Shown: positions 20,302 through 28,081, counted from the first letter of the stretch. The stretch: 64,000 bases of DNA from Novisyntrophococcus fermenticellae (GCF_018866245.1 NZ_CP076458.1:3038001-3102000), one strand, 5' to 3'. The notes: generated from the letters alone by a model not told the origin. Numbers and translations are program-made.

Positions 20302-20760
20302 ATGGGGAGTTCCTTAAAGGATAGCTTCATAAGTGCGTCCTTTCGGTTTAAAAAAGTAGATGCCTGCTATCCCTCAGCTTGCCGCATCCCCTTAAGCGAA
20401 TGGGTAGTTATGGATAAGATTACGAATGGATGCATCTGCACCAGCAGCAGGCTGAATGTATCCGAGATTCAGACCTGTATGCATCTGTCCAGGCCGGCTA
20501 TCTCACAGATACTGAATTCACTGGAGAAAAAAGGATACATCATCCGTGATATAGATTTGAATGACCGGCGGAAAATCTACGTAACCGCAACCCCCAGGGG
20601 AAGCGAGGTTCTAAAAAGAACAAGAACTTCCTATGAACAGGTACTGCAGGAAGTCGTAACCCGATTTGGCGAAGATGAGATGTTTAGACTGATAGAATCT
20701 CTGAACCGTCTTGTAGATATATATGAACGGATCGATCAGGAAAGGAGTGATTTTAGATGA
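20302..20760 (+). CDS. MarR-family regulator heading the clpC operon
   Basis: Winged-helix regulator of 152 residues. The recognition region LSRPAISQILNSLEKKGYI (about 72-90) and wing with DRRKIYV are classic MarR. Two cysteine clusters stand out: DACYPSAC near residues 25-32 and GCIC near 48-51; the second is kept in the paralog at 23708, which hints at thiol or metal sensing. ATG at 20302 has AAGGAGGTG at seven bases; an open frame 17 codons longer lacks a site. It takes the position that ctsR holds in other Firmicutes and overlaps the next gene by four bases (ATGA), so it probably controls its own operon. Confidence 0.85.
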   Translation: MGSSLKDSFISASFRFKKVDACYPSACRIPLSEWVVMDKITNGCICTSSRLNVSEIQTCMHLSRPAISQILNSLEKKGYIIRDIDLNDRRKIYVTATPRGSEVLKRTRTSYEQVLQEVVTRFGEDEMFRLIESLNRLVDIYERIDQERSDFR

Positions 20761-21137
20761 AATGCCAACACTGCCATGAACATGAAGCTACTTTAAGCTT
20801 TGTCGTTAACTGGATGGGAATAGAACAAGAGGTGCACATCTGCGAATCGTGTGCCGAAAAATGGAGACAACAATACATGACTGCTGCTCAGCAGCATAAT
20901 GCCTGGAACCAGATGGGTGGAAACGCCTGGCTGTATATGCAAAAGCCGGAAAAAGCAAGGGATTTGGGCACAAGCCCCTTCCTGCACGCCACAAGTAATG
21001 ACCTTCAAAAAAGGCGCCGTCTTATCTCTCTTAAATACAAGCTGAAACAGGCCATACTTACAGAGCAATACGAAGAAGCCGCCCGGATCAGAGATGAGAT
21101 AAAGAAAGAAGAAACGGAGGTGGTCACCTATGAGTAA
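20757..21137 (+). CDS. McsA-like zinc-finger/UVR-domain protein
   Basis: Protein of 126 residues with two CxxC pairs (Cys3/Cys6 and Cys29/Cys32) that would hold a zinc ion, a variable middle, and a C-terminal UVR motif at about 92-118 (LKQAILTEQYEEAARIRDEI). This is the layout of McsA, the activator of the arginine kinase McsB and partner of ClpC. Here no mcsB follows: the next gene, clpC, overlaps by eight bases. The middle is shorter than in B. subtilis McsA, which has more CxxC pairs. It may act directly on ClpC as an adaptor; this is inference. Confidence 0.82.
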   Translation: MKCQHCHEHEATLSFVVNWMGIEQEVHICESCAEKWRQQYMTAAQQHNAWNQMGGNAWLYMQKPEKARDLGTSPFLHATSNDLQKRRRLISLKYKLKQAILTEQYEEAARIRDEIKKEETEVVTYE

Positions 21138-23592
21138 CAAGCGTTCATTTGAAGAAAAGACTAAAGTGATACTTCGGAGAGCCATGACCTTAGCCAATGA
21201 CATGGAACATGGTTTTGCAGGTACTGAACATATATTGCTTGCCCTCAGTGAAGATAAAGGCAGCTGTTCTGCACAGGCTTTGCTGCAGGCAGGATTTGAT
21301 GATGTATTGATTGCGGATTTAATAAATACCTATGACGAAGATGCGGCAAAGGCCTCAAGAGGTTTTGTCCTGAAATTAAGTGAGGAAGCAGAGCGGATTC
21401 TGGAATCAGCCGGGGAGCAGTCAGAGAAACTGCAGCATACGGCTACAGAACCTGAACATCTATTGCTGGCAATCCTCCTTGAGAAGAATTGTGCCGCTAA
21501 CCAACTGCTGACATCCGCAGGTGCCGACAGTGACAAGATGATAAAGGCTCTCATGGATACCATGGGCACCTGCTGGCCCCGCACTATGACAGAAGCACCG
21601 GACAAAGAAAGCGGTAAAACGCAGACATTGGATCAATTCAGTGTCGATCTTACCGCTGCTGCATCGTCCGGAAAGTTTGATCCGGTCATCGGACGGGAAA
21701 AGGAAGTCCGCAGAGTGGTTCAGATTCTCTCCCGAAGGACAAAGAATAACCCTGTACTCATCGGCGAACCCGGGGTTGGGAAGACAGCTATCGCCGAAGG
21801 ACTGGCCGAAAGAATAGCCGAAGGTCTTGTTCCTAAAAATCTGCTGGGCAAAAGAATTCTGTCATTGGATCTAAGCAAGATGGTTTCCGGAACCAAATAC
21901 CGTGGTGATTTTGAAGCGCGTATCAAGTCCTATCTGGATGAAGCGAAGGCAGCCGGAAATGTCATCATTTTCATAGATGAGCTGCACACCTTAATTGGTG
22001 CCGGTGCATCAGAGGGATCCATGGATGCAGCGAATACTCTGAAACCGGCCCTTGGCAGAGGTGAAATCCAGGTCATCGGCTCTACCACGTTAAATGAATA
22101 CAAAAAACACATTGAAAAAGATGCCGCACTTGAACGCAGATTCCAGCCTGTAATGGTAAATGAGCCGTCCAAGGAAGATACCGTTTTAATCTTAAAGGGA
22201 ATCCGTGAAAAGTACGAACAATTTCATGAGCTGAAAATCAGTGATGCGGCAATTGAAGCCGCAGTGGAGATGTCTGAACGTTATATCCAGGACCGATATC
22301 TTCCTGATAAGGCCATCGATCTGATTGACGAGGCTGCTGCCAGTGTAAAGACTGACCGTATGACGATGCCTCCTCATCTGAAAAAACTGGAATCAGAAAT
22401 CCATTCCCTGCAAAGTCAGAAGCAGCAGGCAGTGGATACCCAGAACTTTGAAGAAGCGGCAGCAATCAGGGACCGCCAGAAAAATCTAAAAAATCAGCTG
22501 GAGTTCCAAAAGGAGTTATGGAGCGGCTCCAGATGCCATGAAATAGGCACCGAAGATATTGCCGCTGTTGTCTCCTCATGGACAGGAGTTCCTGTCACAA
22601 TGTTGACAGAAGATGAGAGCCGGCGTCTGATGAAGCTGGAAAGTACGCTCCACAACCGCGTAATCGGGCAGGATGAAGCCGTCAACGCTGTTGCAAAAGC
22701 TATTCGCCGCAGCAGAACAGGAATCCGTTCACCACAGCGCCCAATCGGAACTTTCCTCTTTCTGGGACCCACCGGAGTTGGTAAGACAGAGCTTTCCAAG
22801 GCATTGGCCGAGGTTATGTTTCAGGATGAACACGCCATTATCCGGATCGACATGTCCGAATATATGGAGAAGCATACTGTTTCCAAGTTAATTGGTTCTC
22901 CTCCGGGTTATGTGGGCTATGAGGAAGGCGGACAGCTTACAGAACGTGTAAGGCGCAGGCCATACAGCATTGTTCTGTTTGATGAGATTGAAAAAGCCCA
23001 TCCCGATGTCTGGAATGCACTTCTTCAGATTATGGATGACGGAAGGCTCACGGATGGTCAGGGAAGAACGGTAAGTTTTAAAAATACCATAATCATTATG
23101 ACCTCTAACGTAGGTGCCAGAGATCTTGCCGTCAGAAAAACACTGGGATTTTCCTCTTCAGAAGAGGCGGCTCAGGTTCAATCCGCAGATGATATGAAAT
23201 CACGTATCACTGAAGAACTAAAAAACACCTTCAACCCGGAATTTCTGAACCGTCTGGACGACACCATCATCTTTCATCAGTTGGATAAAGAACATATTCA
23301 TGCCATTACACGCAAGATGTTGGAAGACTTAAAGAAGCGTTCTGCGGAACTGGGATTCGCATTGAAGGCAGATGATAAGGCCATCGAAATCCTGTCACAA
23401 CGTGGATTTAACCCGGTATATGGAGCACGTCCTCTTCAACGTGTCATCCAGTCTACCCTGGAAGATGCCATTGCGGAGAAGATGTTGGATAGCACGCTCT
23501 CTGATGGTGATACCCTGCTTGTAACCGGAAAAGATGAGGAAATTAAAGTCAGGGTGCAAAAGCGCAGGGTCAGGACCCCAGCTACTGTCTAA
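21130..23592 (+). CDS. clpC: ATP-dependent Clp protease ATPase ClpC
   Basis: HSP100 unfoldase of 820 residues that feeds substrates to ClpP. Order: double Clp-N repeats (about 5-145), first AAA+ domain with Walker A GEPGVGKT (212-219), a middle domain with a UVR-like helix (QNFEEAAAIRDRQ) that marks ClpC rather than ClpB, and a second AAA+ domain with GPTGVGKT (546-553) and the C-terminal D2-small domain. ATG at 21130 follows CGGAGGTGG inside the 3' end of the McsA-like gene. Expected to be induced by protein damage through the MarR-like first gene. Confidence 0.96.
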   Translation: MSNKRSFEEKTKVILRRAMTLANDMEHGFAGTEHILLALSEDKGSCSAQALLQAGFDDVLIADLINTYDEDAAKASRGFVLKLSEEAERILESAGEQSEKLQHTATEPEHLLLAILLEKNCAANQLLTSAGADSDKMIKALMDTMGTCWPRTMTEAPDKESGKTQTLDQFSVDLTAAASSGKFDPVIGREKEVRRVVQILSRRTKNNPVLIGEPGVGKTAIAEGLAERIAEGLVPKNLLGKRILSLDLSKMVSGTKYRGDFEARIKSYLDEAKAAGNVIIFIDELHTLIGAGASEGSMDAANTLKPALGRGEIQVIGSTTLNEYKKHIEKDAALERRFQPVMVNEPSKEDTVLILKGIREKYEQFHELKISDAAIEAAVEMSERYIQDRYLPDKAIDLIDEAAASVKTDRMTMPPHLKKLESEIHSLQSQKQQAVDTQNFEEAAAIRDRQKNLKNQLEFQKELWSGSRCHEIGTEDIAAVVSSWTGVPVTMLTEDESRRLMKLESTLHNRVIGQDEAVNAVAKAIRRSRTGIRSPQRPIGTFLFLGPTGVGKTELSKALAEVMFQDEHAIIRIDMSEYMEKHTVSKLIGSPPGYVGYEEGGQLTERVRRRPYSIVLFDEIEKAHPDVWNALLQIMDDGRLTDGQGRTVSFKNTIIIMTSNVGARDLAVRKTLGFSSSEEAAQVQSADDMKSRITEELKNTFNPEFLNRLDDTIIFHQLDKEHIHAITRKMLEDLKKRSAELGFALKADDKAIEILSQRGFNPVYGARPLQRVIQSTLEDAIAEKMLDSTLSDGDTLLVTGKDEEIKVRVQKRRVRTPATV

Positions 23593-23623
23593 GGTATCAC
23601 GGGGCTGAAATACCTTTTGCCCC
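23593..23623 (+). other. Possible H-type pseudoknot right after clpC
   Basis: GGTAT (23593-23597) can pair with ATACC (23610-23614) while GGGGC (23601-23605) pairs with GCCCC (23619-23623). The order of the four strands is that of an H-type pseudoknot with loops of 3-4 bases. It begins on the base after the stop codon. It may be chance or a 3' stabiliser. Confidence 0.3.
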
Positions 23624-23658
23624 TATATCATTAATGAATTAAAACAAGTTTCACAGGC

Positions 23659-23709
23659 AAAAGGATTGGCCATCCCCAAGTCTTCTTTCGGGAATGCCCA
23701 ATCCTTTTT
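23659..23709. terminator. Bidirectional terminator between clpC and the second MarR gene
   Basis: AAAAGGATTGG(C) and CCAATCCTTTTT flank an inner CATCCC/GGGAATG helix; A-run on one side, T-run on the other. The two genes converge here. Confidence 0.85.
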
Positions 23710-24160
23710 AACAATGATACTCATCCTTAAGCTGCTGGAAAACCCTGGTCAGCTCATCTAATTGATTTATGAGCAGAAAAATATTCTCTTCACCAAATCT
23801 GCTGAACAGCTCACTAAGCATCTCATCATAAAGGTTCATAGATTCCAGCAATGCCCGGTCCCCTGCCGGTGTGGTCATCACCGATATTTTTCTGCGATCC
23901 TGGGCATTTATTTCTCTTACTATATAACCCTTTTTTTCAAGCGAATTCAATATCTGGGATACTGCCGGCTTCGTAATATGGAGATTCTCCTGGATTCTGG
24001 AAACATTAAAATCCCGCTCAGAACAGGAACATCCTTTTGAAATAATCTCCAGAATCATAAGCTCATTCATCTGAACCTCACACTCTATAGGAAAAGACGC
24101 GCTCGTTCTCTTAAAACGCATCAACGTACCAAAAAACTGTCTTTTTAATGAGCTATCCAT
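23708..24160 (-). CDS. MarR-family regulator, paralog of the clpC-operon regulator
   Basis: Regulator of 150 residues, clearly paralogous to the protein at 20302: it shares SSLK at the N-terminus, the helix PAVSQILNSLEKKGYIVR, DRRKI in the wing and the RFGE segment near the end. It also keeps a cysteine cluster (GCSC, near residues 43-46) at the same place as GCIC. It is transcribed divergently from the desulfoferrodoxin/ferritin/AhpC cluster, which makes it the first candidate for the factor that binds the shared 18-bp palindromes there. A redox- or metal-sensing role is inferred from the cysteines and neighbours. Confidence 0.83.
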   Translation of the reverse strand: MDSSLKRQFFGTLMRFKRTSASFPIECEVQMNELMILEIISKGCSCSERDFNVSRIQENLHITKPAVSQILNSLEKKGYIVREINAQDRRKISVMTTPAGDRALLESMNLYDEMLSELFSRFGEENIFLLINQLDELTRVFQQLKDEYHC

Positions 24161-24194
24161 CCTACCCTGTCACCTCTGCCATTTACTGATTCCC

Positions 24195-24223
24195 ATTGTA
24201 ACACAGCTTTAATAAAACATCAA
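24195..24223 (-). promoter_or_regulatory. Promoter of the second MarR gene
   Basis: Minus strand TTGATG (24218-24223), 17 bases, TACAAT (24195-24200), 35 bases from the start codon. Confidence 0.7.
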
Positions 24224-24348
24224 CAAACCATACTTTTTCAAGTTGAATAACCCAGATAAATAGTACATGCAATTTATTTAAATTTACACTATTCACTTTT
24301 AAATTCTACAATTTTTTCAAATGTTTTCTAAAACTCAACAGGAAAGTA

Positions 24349-24380
24349 TTGTATTTTAATACTACATTAGATATAATGTA
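24349..24380 (+). promoter_or_regulatory. Promoter and operator of the oxidative-stress cluster
   Basis: TTGTAT (24349-24354), 17 bases, TATAAT (24372-24377). An 18-bp perfect inverted repeat, TACATTA-GATA-TAATGTA (24363-24380), covers the -10 box, so a bound repressor would block it. The core TTAGATATAA recurs, with the same 7-4-7 design, in the ahpC promoter palindrome. The remaining part of this long gap (24224-24348) shows nothing I can name. Confidence 0.72.
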
Positions 24381-24383
24381 ACT

Positions 24384-24590
24384 TATCGGAAGGAAAACAA
24401 GCGGCTCCGAAGGAGACATTTGTTTTTACCCGATAAGTTAACGAAAAACCGCAGGTTTTGAGTTTATTACACGAAGGAACGCAGTTCCGATAGGGCAATC
24501 TATCGGAAGGAAAACAAGCGGCTCCGAAGGAGACATTTGTTTTCACCCGATAAGTTAACGAAAAACCGCAGGTTTTGAGTTTATTACACG
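24384..24590 (+). repeat. Tandem 90-nt structured leader element, two copies
   Basis: Two copies, 24384-24473 and 24501-24590, identical at 89 of 90 positions and 117 bases apart. Copy 1 starts at the expected transcription start. Each copy folds as a long hairpin (TATCGG/CCGATA, AAAACAA/TTGTTTT, then CTCC-GAA-GGAG) followed by AAAACC-GCA-GGTTTT. The 27-base spacer holds GGAAC-GCA-GTTCC and CCGATAG, which can pair with CTATCGG at 24500-24506, competing with the internal pairing of copy 2. All three loops are C-GNA-G triloops. The leader ends 18 bases before the desulfoferrodoxin start. Family and function are unknown to me. Confidence 0.8.
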
Positions 24591-24608
24591 GTATAGGGAG
24601 GAAATATC

Positions 24609-25001
24609 ATGAAGCACGAACCAGAATTTTATCTTTGCAAACGTTGTGGTAATATTGTAGCATTAGTTCATAAAGGTGGCGGCACATTAGTCTGTTGTGG
24701 TGAAGAGATGACAAAGTTAGAAGCTAATACAACAGATGCCGCAACAGAAAAACACGTACCGGTTATAGAAGTAAATGGTAACGAGGTTACAGTCAAAGTT
24801 GGATCCGTACCTCATCCTATGACAGATGAGCATTATATCACCTGGATATGTATCCAGACAGAGAAGGGAATCCAACGCAAGGATCTTACTCCGAATGATC
24901 AGCCAACCGCTACCTTTGTTCTTACCGATGACGATAAACTGATTAACGCTTTTGAATATTGTAATCTGCATGGACTATGGAAGGCAGAATACAAAGACTG
25001 A
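24609..25001 (+). CDS. dfx: Desulfoferrodoxin (superoxide reductase, 2Fe type)
   Basis: Reduces superoxide to peroxide without making oxygen; 130 residues. The N-terminal desulforedoxin centre has Cys10, Cys13, Cys29 and Cys30. The catalytic iron centre has the exact family set: Glu47-Lys48 (the lid), His49, His69, His75, Cys118 and His121. It begins after GGGAGG and leads a cluster with ferritin, AhpC and an AhpF-like reductase: superoxide to peroxide, peroxide to water, with iron kept safe in ferritin. Confidence 0.96.
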   Translation: MKHEPEFYLCKRCGNIVALVHKGGGTLVCCGEEMTKLEANTTDAATEKHVPVIEVNGNEVTVKVGSVPHPMTDEHYITWICIQTEKGIQRKDLTPNDQPTATFVLTDDDKLINAFEYCNLHGLWKAEYKD

Positions 25002-25019
25002 CAGGAGGAATATTTAAAC

Positions 25020-25532
25020 ATGATTGAAAAAGATGTAGTAGCACTTTTGATGAAACAGGTGAACAAAGAATTTTATTCCGCATACTTATATCTTGATATC
25101 GCAAATTACTACGCGGATCAGGGACTGGACGGATTTGAAAACTGGTTTACGATACAGGCGCAGGAAGAGCGGGATCACGCTTTATTGATGCGTCAGTACC
25201 TGCTTAATAATGCGGAACCTGTTACATTAACAGAGATTGCAGCACCGGACAACCATTTTGAAACTTATAGGGATCCGCTGGCTGCTGTGCTGAAACATGA
25301 ACAATACATCACCGCATCCATTAACGAGATATATAAAACAGCTTCCGGTCATCACGATTACCGTACCTTGCAGTTTCTTGACTGGTTTGTTAAGGAGCAA
25401 GGGGAAGAGGAAAAGAATGCAGATGATAATCTGAAAAAATATGATTTGTTTGCAGGCGATTCCAAGGGATTATTTATGCTGGACAACGAGCTGAAAACCC
25501 GTGTATATGCTGCTCCGTCTCTCGTTCTATAG
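25020..25532 (+). CDS. ftnA: Ferritin
   Basis: Iron-storage protein of 170 residues with four-helix ferritin pattern. The ferroxidase region shows KEFYSAYLYLD near residue 15 and the EERDHALL motif near 50, typical of bacterial non-haem ferritin. It starts 18 bases after dfx with AGGAGG upstream and is followed by a terminator. Storing Fe2+ limits Fenton chemistry and fits the surrounding peroxide and superoxide enzymes. Confidence 0.95.
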   Translation: MIEKDVVALLMKQVNKEFYSAYLYLDIANYYADQGLDGFENWFTIQAQEERDHALLMRQYLLNNAEPVTLTEIAAPDNHFETYRDPLAAVLKHEQYITASINEIYKTASGHHDYRTLQFLDWFVKEQGEEEKNADDNLKKYDLFAGDSKGLFMLDNELKTRVYAAPSLVL

Positions 25533-25546
25533 AGATAATTTACAGT

Positions 25547-25588
25547 TCGGTCAAAGTGGGATAAGCTTTCCCATTTTGGCCGATTTCT
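25547..25588 (+). terminator. Terminator after ferritin
   Basis: CGGTCAAAGTGGGA pairs with TCCCATTTTGGCCG around a short loop, followed by ATTTCTTATTCTT. It ends the dfx-ftnA transcript. Confidence 0.75.
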
Positions 25589-25640
25589 TATTCTTCAGAT
25601 TTATTCCTGCGAAATACAATAATAATTACCATTATCACTC

Positions 25641-25696
25641 TTGCTTTTTTTCTTTGCCTATGTTATTATATTTATGGGTTAGTTATATCTAACTAA
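25641..25696 (+). promoter_or_regulatory. ahpC promoter with 18-bp operator
   Basis: TTGCTT (25641-25646), 17 bases, TATTAT (25664-25669). A perfect palindrome TTAGTTA-TATC-TAACTAA (25679-25696) covers roughly +4 to +21. Read on the other strand its core is TTAGATATAA, as in the dfx operator, with the same arm and centre lengths. Confidence 0.7.
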
Positions 25697-25753
25697 TGTA
25701 AGAATATAAAATGCATAGCAGTTTACAAGCGTCACCATAAGGAGGTAATATTT

Positions 25754-26317
25754 ATGTCTTTAATAGGTAAGGAAATCAGTGATTTTAAGGTTCAGGCTTA
25801 TGTCAATAAAGATTTTAAAGAGGTAACAAAGGCGGATGTGCTTGGGAAATGGTCTGTGTTCTTTTTCTATCCGGCCGATTTTACATTTGTATGCCCGACA
25901 GAATTAGAGGATCTGCAGAATAAATATGAGGACTTTAAAAAGGCCGGATGTGAAATATACTCTGTATCCTGTGATACGCACTTTGTTCATAAAGCGTGGC
26001 ATGATGCTTCAAAAACAATTCAAAAGATTGAATACCCTATGTTGGCTGATCCTACCGGAGTGCTTGCAAGAGCCTTTGATGTAATGATCGAAGAGGATGG
26101 GCAGGCCGAAAGAGGTGATTTTATTGTCAATCCGGAAGGAAAGATTGTTGCCTACGAGGTTATTGCCGGTAATGTAGGGCGTAACGCAAATGAACTTTTC
26201 CGAAGATTACAGGCTTCACAGTTTGTTGCAGAGCATGGCGATGAGGTTTGCCCTGCAAAGTGGGAACCAGGTGCCAAAACATTAAAACCGAGTCTTGATT
26301 TGGTTGGATTGATTTAA
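25754..26317 (+). CDS. ahpC: Peroxiredoxin AhpC
   Basis: Typical 2-Cys peroxiredoxin of 187 residues that reduces H2O2 and organic peroxides. Peroxidatic Cys47 lies in FTFVCPTE and resolving Cys166 in DEVCPAKW, as in AhpC proper. AAGGAGG precedes the ATG. It has its own promoter and is followed by a hairpin terminator and then by its probable reductase. Confidence 0.97.
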   Translation: MSLIGKEISDFKVQAYVNKDFKEVTKADVLGKWSVFFFYPADFTFVCPTELEDLQNKYEDFKKAGCEIYSVSCDTHFVHKAWHDASKTIQKIEYPMLADPTGVLARAFDVMIEEDGQAERGDFIVNPEGKIVAYEVIAGNVGRNANELFRRLQASQFVAEHGDEVCPAKWEPGAKTLKPSLDLVGLI

Positions 26318-26329
26318 TAACCATTTATG

Positions 26330-26385
26330 AAAAGCCTGATTAAGAACCGGATAACCCGATTCTCAAATCAGGCTTTTCTTCTTTT
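26330..26385 (+). terminator. Hairpin between ahpC and its reductase gene
   Basis: Perfect 12-bp outer helix AAAAGCCTGATT / AATCAGGCTTTT with an inner GAACCGG/CCCGATTC helix, then TTCTTCTTTTATTG. It should stop part of the ahpC transcripts and so keep AhpC above the reductase. It lies inside what an ORF finder would call the N-terminus of the next gene. Confidence 0.82.
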
Positions 26386-26410
26386 ATTGTTCAAAACAGG
26401 AGGTCACAAT

Positions 26411-28081
26411 TTGAAGCCATTATATGATGTAATTATAGTAGGCGGCGGACCGGCCGGATTAAGTGCTGCCATCTATCTGGGAAGGGCAAAATACCGGGTG
26501 CTCGTCATAGAAAAGGAAAAAATCGGCGGACAGATAACCATTACCTCAGATGTAGTAAATTATCCAGGAATTCTCCAGACCAGCGGGGAAGAACTGACGG
26601 AACAGATGAAAAAACAGGCATTGCATTTTGGCGCAGAGTTTTTAATCGGAACTGTAGATAATCTGAATTTTTCTAAGGATATTAAGGTTGTGAGTACAGA
26701 CCGCGGGTCATTTACAGCTTTCGGGGTCGTTTTGGCAACAGGTGCCAGTCCACGTAAAATTGGATTCATCGGCGAAGAAGAATATACGGGGAAAGGTGTT
26801 GCCTATTGCGCCACCTGTGATGGTGAATTTTTCACCGGACTGCCTGTCTTCGTGATAGGCGGTGGATTTGCAGCTGCAGAAGAGGCCGTTTTTCTCACAA
26901 AATATGCCAAAAAGGTCACTGTCATTGTCCGTGAGGAGTATTTCACCTGTGCCGAAAGCATCGCCCAGGATGTCATGGAAAACGAGCAGATAGAAGTCTT
27001 CTTCCAGACAGAATTGCTGGAGGTGTCTGGTGAACATAATCTGCAAAAAGCCCTTTTCCGCGATAATGCTGCGGGAACAACTTACGAATATATCGCGGAG
27101 ACTAGAGATGGTTTTGGAGTTTTTGTTTTTGCCGGATATGTACCGGCCTCTTCTCTCTTTGCAGGAAAAGTGGATCTGACTGAGACCGGCTATCTCATCA
27201 CGGATAAAAACCAGAAGACGAGTGTATCTGGTGTATATGGTGCCGGCGATATTTGTCTTAAGGATTTAAGACAGGTAGTCACAGCTGTCTCTGATGGTGC
27301 AACAGCCGCCACCTCTCTGGAGAAATATATCACTGCATTATGCAAAAAATTGCATTTGGACAGAGTCGGTATTGAAAATCTTCCGATAGATAAGGAGCCC
27401 TCAAAAAAGGTTTCAAAAAATTCAAGCCAGAAACCCGAAGCAGTTTCTACCGATACATTTATTGACAGTGCCATGAAGGATCAACTGATCCCGATTTTTA
27501 ACAAATTTGAAAGGTCTCTTCTTCTGAAAGGCTACGTGGATAATACATCTATCTCTTCAGAGGTGGAAAGTTTCCTTAAGGAATTGGCTGAGATAACTCC
27601 TAAGATTCAATATAAAATCATTAAAAAAGACCAGGATACTGCTGCTTTTGAACATCACGATGTAGCATATCCCTCCATCGCTTTATATGATGAGCAGGAA
27701 CAGTATCTGGGCGTACAATTCCATGGAGTACCCGGCGGGCACGAATTTAATTCCTTTATTGTAACGCTTTATAATGCTGCCGGACCCGGACAGCCTGTTG
27801 ACCCTGATTTATTGGCTGGAATTAAAGCTTTAAATCATCCTATCCATATTAAGGCTGTGGTATCACTCTCCTGCACCATGTGTCCCGAAGTAGTCATGTC
27901 GGCATCCCGGATTGCACTGGAAAATGACAAGGTTAAATTGGATATCTTTGATATGGCTCATTTTCCCGAAATTCGGGACAAATATCAGATAAAGAGCGTA
28001 CCTTGCATGATTTTTAACGATAAAGACGTACACTTCGGAAAAAAGAATATCGCTCAGATGTTGGAGCTGCTTCAATCATAA
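26411..28081 (+). CDS. AhpF-like reductase: thioredoxin reductase fused to a C-terminal thioredoxin-fold domain
   Basis: Flavoprotein of 556 residues, probably the electron donor for AhpC. Residues 1-310 are thioredoxin-reductase-like: FAD site GGGPAG near 11, redox pair Cys133/Cys136 in YCATCDGEF, and a second dinucleotide site GGGFAAAEE. After a Lys/Ser linker, residues about 375-556 form an AhpF N-terminal-like double thioredoxin fold with Cys488/Cys491 (CTMC). The domain order is thus reversed relative to E. coli AhpF. The HRR motif that binds NADPH phosphate is absent (IVREEYF instead), so NADH or another donor is possible. The start is TTG at 26411, seven bases from AGGAGG; the longer frame runs through a terminator. 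Confidence 0.88.
   Translation: MKPLYDVIIVGGGPAGLSAAIYLGRAKYRVLVIEKEKIGGQITITSDVVNYPGILQTSGEELTEQMKKQALHFGAEFLIGTVDNLNFSKDIKVVSTDRGSFTAFGVVLATGASPRKIGFIGEEEYTGKGVAYCATCDGEFFTGLPVFVIGGGFAAAEEAVFLTKYAKKVTVIVREEYFTCAESIAQDVMENEQIEVFFQTELLEVSGEHNLQKALFRDNAAGTTYEYIAETRDGFGVFVFAGYVPASSLFAGKVDLTETGYLITDKNQKTSVSGVYGAGDICLKDLRQVVTAVSDGATAATSLEKYITALCKKLHLDRVGIENLPIDKEPSKKVSKNSSQKPEAVSTDTFIDSAMKDQLIPIFNKFERSLLLKGYVDNTSISSEVESFLKELAEITPKIQYKIIKKDQDTAAFEHHDVAYPSIALYDEQEQYLGVQFHGVPGGHEFNSFIVTLYNAAGPGQPVDPDLLAGIKALNHPIHIKAVVSLSCTMCPEVVMSASRIALENDKVKLDIFDMAHFPEIRDKYQIKSVPCMIFNDKDVHFGKKNIAQMLELLQS

Noticed and set aside
24384..24590. CRISPR-like repeat
   Set aside because: Only two copies of 90 bases with a 27-base spacer and complex internal hairpins; no cas genes nearby.
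25641..25696. Classical PerR box at ahpC
   Set aside because: The palindrome has 7-4-7 geometry, not the 7-1-7 PerR consensus; PerR remains a possible alternative binder but not a confident call.
26327..26410. N-terminal extension of the AhpF-like protein
   Set aside because: It translates a perfect terminator hairpin, and a good AGGAGG-spaced TTG start follows at 26411 where the family sequence begins.
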